From assembly GCA_012845835.1 (NCBI GenBank), contig JABAKD010000025.1:19646432-19710431 (forward strand): a stretch of 64,000 nucleotides of DNA, read 5' to 3'. A program made the position numbers and the translations under genes. The DNA comes from Undaria pinnatifida. Taxonomy: Eukaryota; Sar; Phaeophyceae; Laminariales; Alariaceae. Positions 35,707-48,059 of this stretch are shown here, in pieces. Each line of letters begins with the position of its first letter. The first letter of the stretch is position 1. Under the pieces are notes generated by a model. That model did no database searches, was not told the origin of the DNA, and was given only the letters and a program-made list of their open reading frames with translations.

Positions 35707-38700
35707 AAGCGCTGCTTGTACAAAATAAAAGTACTCTGTTTGTCCTGCTGTATCATACCGCTTCGTCTTCAGCACGCAACGGAGCTGCTGCCAAAATTAA
35801 CATCAACAACCTAAAAAGTGCAGCCAAGGCACGCTTGCATTAAAAATTCAAAAAAATACATCCCGTCAGTCCGTCGGAAGGGCGGAGGGTGGAGGGGGTG
35901 GGGCGGGGGACGGCATAACCCTTTTCCAACCCCTACTAAAAATTATCCTATTATACGAAGCTACTCGCAGGTTTACAATTCCTACCAGTAGTGTTTTGGC
36001 CCGCAAGCGGGGGTGCGGTTCCATTAGCCCAGCGGCATGCAACCAGCCGCAGTACGGTCTTGCTTGTTTCATAGTGCTATTAATAGTATAGGAACAAGCG
36101 GCCGGTTCGGTTCCTCGAGCGAGTGCCTTCTTCTGCTGCTGTGTACTCGGAATAAACCATCAACCAGAGTATCAAACGAAGCGTGAGAGAGTTCAGGTCA
36201 TACTCATCGATACCCACCTGTACATCGAACACTAAAGCGGTCGGTTGCTCAAGCACGTAAACAAAACAGAATTGTGCTTTTGGTGTGCGTGGCGTGACTT
36301 GCTTGCTTCGCTGTGCGAGGTACGAGCATTGCGGATGAGCCAATCCGGGGCGGTTCCGCCCCGTTCTTCCGCATGGGTCGCGTACGATAACGACCAAAAC
36401 CACCTCACCAAAACGACCCGTACCCATATGATATGGGGCTTGGGGGCGGGGGGGGGGGGGGAAACAAGTAATACTCCGAAATAAGCCGTATATACCCTCA
36501 GATGGTTACACTACTATACCTGGTACCATAACTGCTGCTGTGCTTTTCAGCACCTTGCTAACCCTGGCTGTGAGTCTTTCGGACTGCACAGCTGTTATTA
36601 ATAGTCATTAGTTGGGTGTGGTCGACCAAAAGCCAACTAACTTCAGCCAATACTAACATGACGCCGTAAGTTCAGCCAAATAACGCGTCAGTCAGATGCA
36701 AACCCGCACAACTCTCCAAGTTTCTGCCCGCAACTAACCGCAATACCTAGCCAACCAGACTAGTATAAAAATCAACAACTAACAGGTATTAATAGGGGGC
36801 GACTCTTCAACTAATTGGTATCACAGCCCTACTGCTGACGCTTGGCACCCTGAACCCACGCCGACATTGATCCCCGAGCATCCAAACTCAGGGCTCACAC
36901 GGCACTTTGATCCCAAGCCGTAGGGCACATTTGCCATCTTGGGCAATTATTTGTTGTTGATTGTCGATCCAAGATGAGTAATGTAGTCTAATGTAATAAA
37001 ATGTACGTAACAACTACAACAGTAGTAGGATGAAGGAGGCGGCAAAATGGTTCCCGGGAAACGTCCAACCAAATTCGGGTTTGGAGGCCTGAGGTGTGGG
37101 TGGGATCAGGCCGGAGTGGACCTGACCCATGATTTTAGAATGTGCAGTCGCGGGCGAGGAGATAGCTCATAGAGCGAGAATAACCGTTTTGCGCCGCGCC
37201 GTGCCGGCCATCGCTTGGTGGGCCAGCAGGCAATAGGGCCAAACGCCAAATCGCGGAGAAAGCCCAAAACTGACAACAATACACTGCTGCTGCACCATGT
37301 TTTTTGGGGGGAACGGGTTGCATAACCCGCTGCGAGCTGGTGTTTCATAGAGGTGCTCGCTGCACCATTTTTTTTGGGGGGGGCGTGTTGCATACCCCGC
37401 TGCGAGCTGCTACTAAAGAGGTGCTCAACAGCAGCACCCGAGGTACCAGAGGTATTGACAGGCGAAACAAATTCCATCACCTACTGCGATTTCTGAATGC
37501 ATTCCGTTGGTCGCGCGTGCGAGTTACAAGTCACGATTTCATATTGTGTTGAGCAACATGTTTATTTTCCCGGAAATCGTATTAAATCACAGGTACCCTT
37601 TTCTGTTCAGACTTTCGAGTCCAAAAAGACGAGAGAAGTACCGCATTAGAAGGCCCGAAGTACCTGGTGTCTGGTACTCGTGGCGCAATATGTCCTCCGC
37701 AAAACTCTTTACTCCGTAACATACCTGGTACCTGGTGTTTTTCACCATTTACCTTGGGGTAAGCTGATACTGATACAACAAGTACAGCAGTACTGACCGT
37801 GGCACCGATATCATACAGATGCGGCGGTATCTGCCAGTATCCACCGCTGCTGTGTGCGGTACACGTCTATCCAACCGATCAAGGTCCTCTTCTTCTTGAT
37901 TCAATAACTTCTAATGGCCTTTTGCAGCAGTGTTGAATCCAACCAACTCAATGACTCGGGTGACGCGATTCAACTCGTATAATCGGCTCGATAGACAGCC
38001 AGCCTGGTAGCAGACTTCCGGGGAGAATTAGACACGAACTAAACACCACGTGACACCTACAGCAGTACCAGGTACTTATTAATAACAAGCCGGTCGTGAA
38101 GACAAGTACCTGGCACTAGGTAGGTAGGTACCTGGCAAGGAAACATTGATGCGCTTTATGATCACCAGGGCCATGGGTGAAAAACGTCCAATACTGCACG
38201 AACCACACATAGGAAGTAGGGTAAGGCAGAAGCTAAATGCTGTAAACCAGGTGCATATCATAGACCTGGGTTGCTGTTTATTCGCTGTGCTGCTTCGCGT
38301 AATAATGCTTTGGCTGAGGGAGAAACCCAGTGGATCGATCCATTTCGGCGGTTGTTCCAGGGTTCGCCCAACAGCGGCACGGGAAACGTGAAACATAAAT
38401 GCCATCATAGGATGCGTGCTCTAGCTTCGTTATAATCGCTCCCAGATTTATTATGTTGCTGTGCGTAATCATCAACTACATTTTCTTACGTATTACTCTG
38501 TTTCTTATTGGGTGCCCTGTACTGCAGCACTGCTGTACTCGTACTCCTAAACGCACACAGCAGCAGCAGCATGTTCGAATTGGTGATTCCGTTTCCCACT
38601 TTCGCAACAGATTCCAAGTGACAATTCCGTGCATAAAACTACCAAAAAATCATTGCTGTTGGTTCAGCACCGACATTCTGGATATTTTGTATGCTCGGCT

Positions 38701-39353
38701 TTGGTGACATGGACGTTTTGTGCGGTTCGTCGTACATACCAATCTGCCTCAAGTAGAATTCGAGGTGATGTTGCACCTTTTGCATAAAAATTCGGGATAG
38801 AAAACCAGCAGCAGCAGCAGCAGCAGCAGCTGACGTCGCTTGCCGCCGCCAAGACTTCATGCTGCCGTACCGCGGGCAGCGAGCAGGACGAGAGGTTTGA
38901 CGAGAGGCTGGCTCACAGGCTACCATAGTGAAAGCGATGAAGTAAATGAGATTTGTCGCGCACTCGGGCAAAGGTGATGTTATCTGCTGCAGCTGGCCAT
39001 GTCGGTGCTCGTGCAGCTGTTCCGCTGCAGTCAGTGCTGACACGACATGAACGATACGACGTTCAAACCAACTGCCAAACTACACCAAGCACAAAGCTAA
39101 AAAATAATTATTTCGTACCGTATCAATCTTACTGTGTCTCAAAACATATCAAAACCAAATACCTGGTATATCCAAGAGGTCGCAGAGCCAAGCCATTTCT
39201 CCTCCGTTTTCCGTATAAAAAGCATACTACATCCAAGTATACGCAACGACAAAACACACGAAAAGAGTTTTTTTTTGAAGTTTGAACGAGGTGTTGGGTG
39301 CTTCTTCCCGACTACAGACGAGCCGCATGAGTTCGTTCGGAAAAAGTTCGTAC
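35707..39353. other. Intronic unassigned DNA
   Basis: No gene seen. A roughly 76-bp tandem duplication at about 37282-37430 (GCTGCACCAT...GCGAGCTG) and a (CAG)n tract at 38808-38830 are present. TACCTGGTA motifs cluster at 36517, 37722, 38066 and 39160. Confidence 0.4.
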
Positions 39354-40076
39354 CTTTAGCGCCTTGGTGACGGTCAGCGTGCCCTCAAAGGTGCCCGCGA
39401 TCTCGGCGGTCTCCGCGAAGGCGGTCCCCTCCATCCTCCCGGCCCGCGTGACCTCTAACCTTCTGGACTTGACCGTGCCTCTGAGTTTTCCCCCGACCAC
39501 CGCAGCGGCGCAGCCTTCTGTTGTACCCTCGAACAGCACCCCTTCCCCGATCACCAGGCTCTTCGCGGGAGGCTCCACCTGTTGTTTCGACGGGGAGCCG
39601 CTGGCAGAGGACGACGACGACGTGGACTTCGAGCCGCCCCCCTTGGGCGGTGCGCCGTTGGACAACGCGGGGACCCCCTGCGCTAGACCCCTACTGCTCA
39701 CTGATGTGCCGTTCGAGACAGATGCCGTGGACAGAGCAGCTGCTTGTGCTGGTCCGCTTGGCGGCAGGGACTGCTTGAACGACGAGAGCGGCGATGGGCC
39801 TGCTGCGAGGGGGGTACCCCCGTAGCTGATGTCGTCCACGCCTCCACTGCCCATCCCGTGCGGGGACGGTGCGGAAGTTTTTCGGTACGACAGGATGGAG
39901 GACGAAGAAGCCTGCTTCTGGTGGGTCGGGCCGGTAATGTTCGAGACGGGAGCCATGGAGGTGGACGGAGAGGCGCCCGAGGTCGGGATACCCCGTTCGT
40001 ACTTCTTCGGATTCAGGTCGTATCCGATCTTCGCGGAGAGGTCCTTTGAGGACGACCTTCGCTTGAACAATGACAT
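39354..40076 (-). CDS. Bactofilin-domain protein, exon 1 (residues 1-241)
   Basis: Exon 1 starts at the ATG at 40076 and encodes 241 residues before a donor reading AAG|GTACGA at 39354/39353. Residues 1-8 (MSLFKRRS) pair a short hydrophobic stretch with basic residues, resembling the N-terminal membrane-targeting peptide of bacterial bactofilins. Residues about 30-172 are a Ser/Pro/Gly/Ala-rich, probably disordered linker. From residue 173 (SLVIGEGVLFEG) the bactofilin right-handed beta-helix begins, with repeats of the type GKLRGTV, AGRMEGTA and GTFEGTLTV. The domain is unfinished at the donor; exon 2 supplies the missing turns in phase 0, giving 358 residues in total. Bactofilins are polymerising cytoskeletal proteins, best known in bacteria; a filament or scaffold role here is inference. 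The unspliced frame ends 13 codons into the intron. No promoter is recognisable upstream. Confidence 0.85.
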
Positions 40077-42417
40077 GCTGAACGGGGGAGGTGGCAGGAG
40101 CGCTGCTGCTTGCTTGCCTCGCCTGCTAGCACCACCACCACGGACTGCTTTGGTGAAACAAAGAGAACTATAGCGGTCGTCCGATTATCCCTCGCTTGGG
40201 TTTGCGTTGGCACAAACGGCCGCCCGAATCCTCTCTTTCCTCGGCTTCCCCGGAGTTTTGATGTCTTCTACTTGCTGGAGAAAAAAAAACGTTCGGGGTT
40301 ATCCTTGCGCTTGCGTTCCTTTTTCACTTCTCTCAAGACAACCGCACTCGGGAGTCTAGCTATAGACCTAGTCTGTATCGCAGATCAAGCAAGGCAAGAG
40401 AAGGAGCCGATACAAGGGGTGGGTGGGCAGTAAGCCACGGGCGGTGGTGGTCGGTGGTCCGCGGGTTCAGCTTTGCCCTGTGACTGCGGTATTCAATCTG
40501 GGGGGCTTCACTAAAGAATCACTCTCGGAGAGGCTTTATCTCGTCCACAGTGAACGCACGCTGCATGCAGCATGTCACTTCGGTAGAACCCCCTTTGAAT
40601 ATGATACGTTTCACGTTTTGCCGAAAAAGGGAAACAGGAAGCAGATCCAGGTCCAACACACTCACCAAGTTCCTCCGTATCCGATGAGTTTGAGACCAAG
40701 GCGCGGGGCGACGCAGGCTCGGCTAGGGTTTCCCGCGTGCAGCGTGGTCGACGCGAGGTAGGCAGAACGCGGAGAGGTGTACTAGCGCCCGGGGGTTCTT
40801 TGATCTACGACTAGACGTCCGCGTGGCAGGGGGTTGGGAGAAGTAGGTATTCCGTCCAACCTTTTTTGCCTTTTTCCTCCTGTTCCTGTTGTAACGTAAA
40901 TTATTTGTTGTTGTTTTTGTTGTTTCTGCAGGTGGTTCTGTATCAAAAGGAAAAAAGAGAACCTTTATTTTCGACTCGAAAATCATGCACTGGAAACCTC
41001 AAAAAAGTTAAATTTTTGTGGCTCTCCGGCTTCGGTCAGGTACAACGAAAACAAAAACTGGATACCAGCAGGTTGCGTGTTGCTTTATACATAAAACAAG
41101 TCGAAATCTCGAATCACACTATAAAAATATCATCGTGAAATATGAAATGTGGATGATGAAATACGCAATACCGGCAGAAATAAGGTTTGATTTTGATATT
41201 TCAGTTTGATTTGCGATATTTTTGAAATTGTGTTGGTCTTGTCACATCACTGGTTGCTCGGAAATGGAGATTTCGGCCCAACAGCCGGCGGCCGTTGCGG
41301 GCGGAAGTAGCAGACCACCACAAGGCAAAGCCGTAACTACGACGAGCATACGAGCATACGAGCGTCGTGCAACCAAACAGGCTATCCACTGCACACTCCG
41401 CTCAATCTCGTCCCGACCAAATCGTGGCGTGGGATTACTCGGGGTGGAACAGCTGGCACAAGAACCACACGTCTATATTACATTGTAATCAACTGCGTAT
41501 ATACGAAGTCCATTTATATTTTTGATGAGGTTTTTTATTGTTCTATGGAAGACCGCGACATTTTATTTTTTCTCCTCCCGCCCGAATTGCTTGCGCTCGT
41601 CTCAAATCTTCCATCTCAGCAGCAGCACCACCAGCAACACCAGCAGCAGTACCAGCAGCAGCACCGGCAGCAGCCGGCGCACTCACTCTAGTCTCTTCTA
41701 CGGGGGCCGTGAAAAGGTGATCTGTGATGACGAAAGATATTGTCCCCCGAAGAGCAGAATCTCTTGACTTTGTGTTGATTTTCCCCCAACAACTAACTTT
41801 GGAAGAGATTCAGGATATCACTGAGGACCTTTCGAGGGCCACACGTATCGTGTATGTGCCGGCTATCACATGTCTGAGGTATCATATCGTACGCATCATA
41901 CGCTTTACTGCCTGAACTCTTCACCTCGAACTATCTGCAGTTGCTGACCCTCTACCTCTACGGAGGGAAGAGGATATCCACGGGATTATTTAACCGTGAT
42001 GCGTGAGCAATCCTTACGCGGTGGGAGATGCGTCTCCCTCCTCCCCTCTGGGATTCGTCGTTGGGCTAAAAACGAGAGCTGGTTTGGTGTGTTAAGTTAT
42101 GTTTTATATTGTTATTTGTACGTACGACGTTGCCTGGCACGTATAACGGCGCGGCACCTGCGTGATAGTTACCCAGTTACCAGCAGGTGGTATCGTCTAC
42201 CTGCAGGCTTCATTCAGAGCACAGCTGCTAGCACAGCGTGCAGAGACAGGCGGTTCGATTTTGCGAACAGACTAGGTCAGGACTGAACATTATTAGTAAG
42301 TTTTGCCCTTCACAATGGTCGATTCAATGCTTGTTTTCTTATCGCAGGTACTACTAACAACTACAACGACAGCGGTAAGCTCGTTCCCGCGTTTGAGAGC
42401 CGACACTTTTTAGCTAG
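40077..42417. other. Upstream flank of the bactofilin gene, no gene seen
   Basis: This presumably includes the promoter and 5' UTR, but I recognise no element. A CAG/CAC-rich stretch lies at 41615-41675. Short open frames (for example 41724-41915 plus, with LTLEEIQDITEDLSRA) match no family I know. Confidence 0.4.
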
Positions 42418-42725
42418 CCGGTCGCCCCGGTGGCGTATCAGGTTATCCTCGAGCCTAGTACATTGGTCAGTTTCGTGAGTTCGAATCCCCCCGAGTGCAT
42501 ACTCGTATAAAATCGTGGGGCTTTTTCTTTCGCACAAATTGACTTGCACAAAACGCGAGAGCGTGAGTTAGCAACACTCTCGATCAAAAATTGACGAGCA
42601 GTGGGATTGCTAAACCCTATGCGCGATTAAAATTGAAGGCAAGAACCGGGGGGCAGGAGGGACGACACCTGTGACCACGGCTTGTCCAGAAGCTGAAAAG
42701 TAGAAGTGTGCGAAAAAAAAAAAAA
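42418..42725 (+). repeat. SINE-1, full length
   Basis: Starts CCGGTCGCCCCGGTGGCGTA (A-box-like TGGCGTATCAGG). The B-box-like GAGTTCGAATCCC lies at about 42476-42488, followed by the common body, the central GCGATTAAAATTGAAGGCA block, and an A tail to 42725. Confidence 0.85.
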
Positions 42726-44108
42726 CGTACGGGGCCGGAATATGCCTACCCCATCAGTAACAGAGACCGCCTTGTCGACAATAATAGTAGTGTGGTAGTC
42801 ACTAATAATATAGTTATACTGAACGTGTCGGGTTTGCGTGGGGCAGTTCGCGTGTGTGCGGATCGCAAAAAGAAGCAACAAAAGAAGAGGGTCGAAGACG
42901 ATACTCAACCATACGAGTGGGATATGTTCATACTTCTCGACAGGCAGCAGGCCGAAGGCCGAAGGCTACCACAGCAGACCGCAGCCTTCCCCGTCGCCTT
43001 CTGTCATTTCCGCCCGTTCTGCTCTGGTTCGAGGGACGGAGTTCTGACGTAAGAAGAAGAGGTTGGGACGGAGTATGGCGTGCTTCACATATTATCTGTT
43101 ACTTTAACGACCTTCGGAGTTCTACGTATCGAATGCCTGTCAGGATCCATTACGAGACTCTATTAGGCTCTCAGGCCGAAGGGTTCCACCCGTCCCAACT
43201 GCAGCTGGCCTAGCTCGCGAAACGCGAATGAGAGAGAGAGAGTGCCTCCGCTGGCTTTCGGGGGGCTGCAACTCGTTGAAACCCGACCGAAACTCGAGCC
43301 TTCGTCATCCATGCAATCCAAGTTGCGTCATCCCTTTATTTTCTTTTTGGTTTTTGTTGTGTTCATCCATTCCACAGCTCCCATTCCGTGTCATTCCGAC
43401 ACCGCACAGCGCTGCTTGCTGGTGATTGGTGATGATGATCTGTGTGGTGTTTGCTGCGGGCTGGTGACGCAACACACAACACGCAACACACAAAACGCAC
43501 CACACAAAACACGTCGCACACCAGCATCTACCTACGACACATGTTACAACAATACACCTGATAATTCAATAACAACGAAACAACGAGAAGAACAAAACGC
43601 AACCCGCGATTGGACGCGAGTCGACGAGGGAAAAAAGAGCTGAACTCTTCTCGCGATAAAACTGAAGGCACGTGTGTACCGCGCAGGGAGTGGGGGGGGG
43701 AGAAGTCTACTTAGAAGTGGAGTAGTGAAAATATGGATCGGAGTAACGTCTGAGAGGGGGACGAGAAAAAATATACCACAAGTGTGAAGATAGTCTTGAA
43801 AATACACATACATCTCGACATCAAGGCCGCTCGCAGGCGCTACGGCGCTGAGCGGGTGGATCCGCGACGCTGGCCGCTGCAGGCGAGGCGGGGGCACGCC
43901 TCAGCGAAGAAACCGCGGGGAAAGGCGGTCAGAGGCCCGGTAGAGAGTTTGCAAGAGAAACGAAGTGTCAGATCAGCCTGAGGACTTTTCGATCAATAGG
44001 TATATCCTGTGGTAGATTGGATGAGCACAAAAAAAGAAACTGCTGAAAAATACCCCGACGAAACAACAATAAACAAAAAGCGCAACACACCAAAAAAAAC
44101 AACGAAAA
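42726..44108. other. Unassigned DNA with a SINE-2 core fragment
   Basis: The block at about 43605-43675 (GACGCGAGTCGACGAGGG, then CTCGCGATAAAACTGAAGGC) is a SINE-2 body without a head. CACACAACACGCAACACACA-type simple sequence precedes it at 43470-43510. No gene seen. Confidence 0.5.
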
Positions 44109-44207
44109 CAAATGTTTGTGTATACACTACACACCAATAATTCATTTCAGCAAAAGAAAACAAATGTTTGTGTACACACTACACACCAATAATTCATTTC
44201 AGCAAGA
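44109..44207. repeat. 52-bp tandem duplication
   Basis: Two nearly identical copies start at 44109 and 44161 (CAAATGTTTGTGTA...ATTCATTTCAGCAA). Confidence 0.9.
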
Positions 44208-44351
44208 AGCAAGGAGGAATGAAAAAAAAAGGTTCTCATGTTTAGAATATTACAACAACTCAATCAAACGATTATTAATGCCACGGACAACGGCCCAACC
44301 GCTGGCTACATACTATGTTTACCTGGGCACTGGGCACTGCTTATATACGCC

Positions 44352-44646
44352 AACCGGTCGCCCCGGTGGCGTATCAGGTTATCCTCGAGCCTGGTATAGG
44401 TCAGTTTCGTGAGTTCGAGCCCCGCCGAGTGCATACTCGTATAAATTCGTTGGGACTTTTTCTTGTGGACAAATTGACTTGCGGAAAGCGCGAGAGCGTG
44501 AGTTAGCAACATTCGATGAAAAATCGACGAGCAGTGGGATTGCTGAACCCTATGCGCGATAAAAATTGAAGGCAAGAACCGGGGAGGAGAAGGGATGACA
44601 CCTGTGACCACGGCTTGTCCAGAAGCTGGAAAGTAAAAGTGTGCTG

Positions 44647-44675
<29 letters not shown>
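44352..44675 (+). repeat. SINE-1, full length with 29-A tail and TSD
   Basis: Head AACCGGTCGCCCCGGTGGCG, A-box-like TGGCGTATCAGG, B-box-like GAGTTCGAGCCCC, body, then 29 A's (44647-44675). The flanks TATACGCC (44344-44351) and TATACTCC (44676-44683) look like an 8-bp target duplication with one difference. Confidence 0.88.
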
Positions 44676-44679
<4 letters not shown>

Positions 44680-44761
44680 CTCCGTACCCCCAAACGAGAA
44701 CTATATGCAGGATGTAGTGGTCTCTTCAATCTGCTTGATAATAAGCGTGATGATATTATAG

Positions 44762-45060
44762 ACGGTCGCCCCGGTGGTCGAGTGCTTACCGTCGAATGCT
44801 ATTATTATTTCAATACTCTTCGACTGAGTACTATCAGAGTGTACTTGTAGGTTATGGGGTTCGACTCCCACGTGGGTCGAGCTTTCGAAAAAAGGAAAAA
44901 GGAATCAACTAACTGCCGAAAAAGCGCGTAACAGCGAGATTAGTCTAGTGGGTAGGCGTTATTCGATGCGAGTCGACGAGGGAAGAAAGGGCTGAATGAA
45001 TTCTTCTCGCGATAAAAATGAAGGCACGTGCCGTCCGATCGAGAGGGGAGAGAAGAGCCC
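44762..45060 (+). repeat. SINE-2, near full length
   Basis: Begins GGTCGCCCCGGTGGTCGAGT and has a perfect B-box-like GGGTTCGACTCCC at about 44858. It then carries TTCGATGCGAGTCGACGAGG and CTCGCGATAAAAATGAAGGC. The 5' 16 bases equal those of SINE-1, the middle differs, and the central domain is shared. Confidence 0.75.
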
Positions 45061-45127
45061 TGCTTAGTGGCCCTGGGTTTCAGTTACATCTACGAGGGTC
45101 GTACTTTGTTTCTGCGTTTTTTTCTTT

Positions 45128-45213
45128 CTTAACCCTTTTACAAATGGAAACCCGTTTTTGGGGACAAAATTACTTGGATTTAGTATAGGGAGGGGTTCGG
45201 GGGCTCTAAACCT
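45128..45213. repeat. Short foldback repeat, copy 2
   Basis: CTTAACCCTTTTACAAATGG...TTTAGTATAGGGAGGGG...GGGGGCTCT; the right inverted end is damaged. Confidence 0.5.
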
Positions 45214-45306
45214 CTGGTAATTACTAGACTTTGCATTCGGTGCGCATGGGGGCGACGATGGCAGTATTGCGGGGCCACCGTTCACTGCTGTCGTCAGAAA
45301 CAGTGC

Positions 45307-45800
45307 GTGTTCTTCACTTCAAAGGTAACCTTGACCACATCCATCTAGACATCCAGCACAACCAATGCCCATGCCGGTGCCTCCTAGACCTGGTAGAGCG
45401 TAGAGAGCCGAGCTCTTTCTGTGGTCGCAAAAGAGCTGATGAACACTGCAACTGCTGTACACAGCAAGGCAGGCGATTTGGCCACACACATTGAACAGCA
45501 GCAATGAGAACGCGGGCAAAAAAAGGATGCAAGCCCCAGCATATACTTGGCTATTTGCAAGAAAGAGGGAAGAAATGGGGGGGGCAAGATCAAGCGATAA
45601 TAAGAAAGAAGAAAATATTCAAAACAAAACAAAAATTTGGAAACAAAAAGAGGGAAACAGGACGGCACGACCGAAAATGAAAAAGAGAGAGGAACAGCAC
45701 CCGGCCGGCGACAAAACAGATGAAGCCATCCAACCAACGTCGGGGTCAGCAACCATGTTGGGTGTCGAATGGCAATACCGCAGGAAGTCTTGGAGTACGA
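45307..45800 (+). repeat. A-rich retroposon-like repeat
   Basis: GTTCTTCACTTCAAAGG, CATCCAGCACAACCA, CGCAAAAGAGC, AATGAGAACGCGGGCAAAAA, an A/G-rich body, GGGAAACAGGACGGCAC and CAGCAACCATGTTGGGT, in the family order. Confidence 0.65.
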
Positions 45801-47402
45801 GCGTTGCGGCATGGTCTATCACCATCTGGCACCTGTGCACTAACTCTTTCTGACGATAATGGGTGCGATACTTCCGTCATCATCGCATATGTCGCTGTAG
45901 TTTGTAGCCGCGAGTTGGTTAGTTGTGGGGACGGGGGAACTCTATGCTGTAGTTGAGTGGATACCCGCGGCCATGTGAGTTCAGTTTGCACATTTGACCT
46001 TTTCACTTGTGCGCCTTTTTCTGTGTCGTGCGTTTTTAGGCGGGAGAGCGTAGTATTTCTCTGACGAATTTTGATTTCACTTGGTTTTTCGGATCTTCCT
46101 AGGGCTCCAGCACCTTTGAGTGACCACGGACTCTAGATTTTTGACAAGAGTTAATGTGAGAAAACAACAACAAAACAACATTACAGTGTATATTACGACG
46201 ACAACAGCAGTGTATAAACACCCCCCATGAGACGACATGCTGAGCCGGGGTTTCCTCCTAAACCAGCGCGGCACGAATAACAACGGCGTGGCGGCTTTGG
46301 AAGGCTGTCGTCCAGATCTTTCCATAGACAGACGTGTCGCTCGGCGTCTAGACTCTACCGGTCGTCGAGAAATCGGCATACGAAACTCGTCTGAGGGGGT
46401 GTGCTATTCACCGTCACATACGGTAAGTACGTGGGGGGTATATAGTATATTGGGGTGCATGAGTTATTCCTCTGTCACAGGGGGTGCAGCTAACTTTTTC
46501 GCACCATCGCCTCCGTACCGGGTAGATTAGTCTACTATTTTATAAAAATATTTCAAGGACGTCAGCCGTGAGTTCGACGAATTTCGGGTCAATACTGTAC
46601 TCATCTTTGCAAGCTGCATTGTTGGTACTATGTGGGTGAGTTTTTTCATATTATTATACGAAAACGAAGATAAAATAATAAAGCAAGCAAAACACGCACC
46701 AATAAATTAGATGACACCACCCAGCCGGCCTGCCGTTGGAAAAGCACCCAAACTGGGTTCCGAACATGCAAGAAGTTGTACTAGATAGAGGGTTCGGATA
46801 GTTGCTGCCTGGTCTGTCACTCTACTTACTGCTGATGATGTTGTTTGTATCTTCGACGGCGGTGTCCATATGCGCCGACATTTGATCACCTCGTTAGCCC
46901 CCAAAGGTGCCCAAAAGGATCAGAAAGGGTCGAATGGAAATAGGGAAACATGAAAAAGCAGTGCATTTGAATATTCATATGTGTACGAGTACTTCAGGAC
47001 GAAGAAAGGAACAAAAGGAATGAAGGGAAAGGGCACTGGAGTTGGGGTTGGAGCGGCCGCAGCAGGATGTGAGCTATCACGACTAGGACGTCCGCCCGCA
47101 GCAGATTCAGACCGATCTAGTGCAGGATCACCACTTCCTTCTTGCGGGGACGCCCTGTTGGGTAGACATTGCGCCGCTCCGAAGGCAGTAGGTGAGAGAT
47201 GAAAGATGTCACGTCCGTGTCTGCGAGAGCAGGTTCCTGGTGTGCTGGCGTCTGAGTCTCGCAAAGCACGCACACCAAATATATAACCCCTGTCCCCTAT
47301 TTTGTTGGAGTTCCAACCTAACGGCGTTAATTTTTTACTCGATAATCGTCAATCGCCAAAAAGCCTTTTGCGCCGTCAGGCATCGAGCCCTACTGGATTA
47401 AA
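45801..47402. other. Unassigned DNA
   Basis: A very degenerate inverted 'MSFDK' fragment lies at about 46570-46640. No recognisable gene; open frames are short. Confidence 0.4.
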
Positions 47403-47594
47403 GCTCGTAAGGCTCGAAACAGTCTTTAAGGCAAGCCCTTTTCAGAAAAGGGCGTTAAGGCAAAATTTGAAGGCGTTAAGGTAAGCCTTAAAGGCAAGGC
47501 TCGTAAGGCTCGAAACAGCCCGTAAGGCGCGCCCTTTCCAGAAAAGGGCGTTAAGGCAAATTTTAAAGGATTTAAGGTAAGCCTTGAAGGCCAG
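47403..47594. repeat. 96-bp tandem duplication with internal hairpins
   Basis: Copies begin at 47403 and 47499 (GCTCGTAAGGCTCGAAACAG). Copy 1 contains GCCCTTTTCAGAAAAGGGC, a perfect 8-bp stem with a 3-base loop; copy 2 has GCCCTTTCCAGAAAAGGGC. The words TTAAGGCAA and TTAAGGTAAGCCTT recur in both. Confidence 0.85.
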
Positions 47595-48059
47595 GGCCTA
47601 GCAAGAACCCGCATACAGGCGGTGCTGGTACCGCGGTAGTATCGGCTGTGACACCGCACTCCCACGATATATATGAAGCTGGCAATCCAAAGAACAACAA
47701 CAGCTGACAACAGCTGACGAAGACAAAAAACTCAAGGCAGTCGCAGTAGCTGGAGGTTGCGTAGACAGTTCCGACCTATTATTTGTCGACCTGGTGCCCG
47801 GCTACCCTGTCCGCCGTCACTTGCTTTCTTCAGCCAGCCGCGGTTTCCGTACGTCCCGCCCCCCGCCCCCCATTTTCCACGTATTTCCGGCCTGCGCGGC
47901 GCTTTTTGTTTTCCTCGTCTACGTGCTACCTGACCGTGAACCGTTCGGCTGCTCGGAGCTCGGAGGACCCCCCGGGACCACTTTTGCGCGCCGTTTGCTG
48001 AGAGATATGATACACAATTTCAATACGAATACAGAAAAAAAGGTGATTTGGCGATCTAT

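Larger units (their letters stand above)
20129..39353 (-). other. 19,225-bp phase-0 GT-AG intron of the bactofilin gene
   Basis: The intron runs from GT at 39353 to AG at 20129 (minus strand). The acceptor is preceded by a long T/C tract. The two exons join a single beta-helix without a gap, so no intermediate exon is needed. The intron contains 'MSFDK' repeats, SINE copies, an A-rich retroposon-like copy (23679-24224) and several microsatellites. I found no recognisable gene in it on either strand. Confidence 0.75.

Noticed and set aside
44762-44880. Possible tRNA-Ser/Leu gene
   Set aside because: The A and B boxes are tRNA-like, but the intervening sequence does not fold as a cloverleaf and the acceptor ends do not pair; it fits a SINE head.
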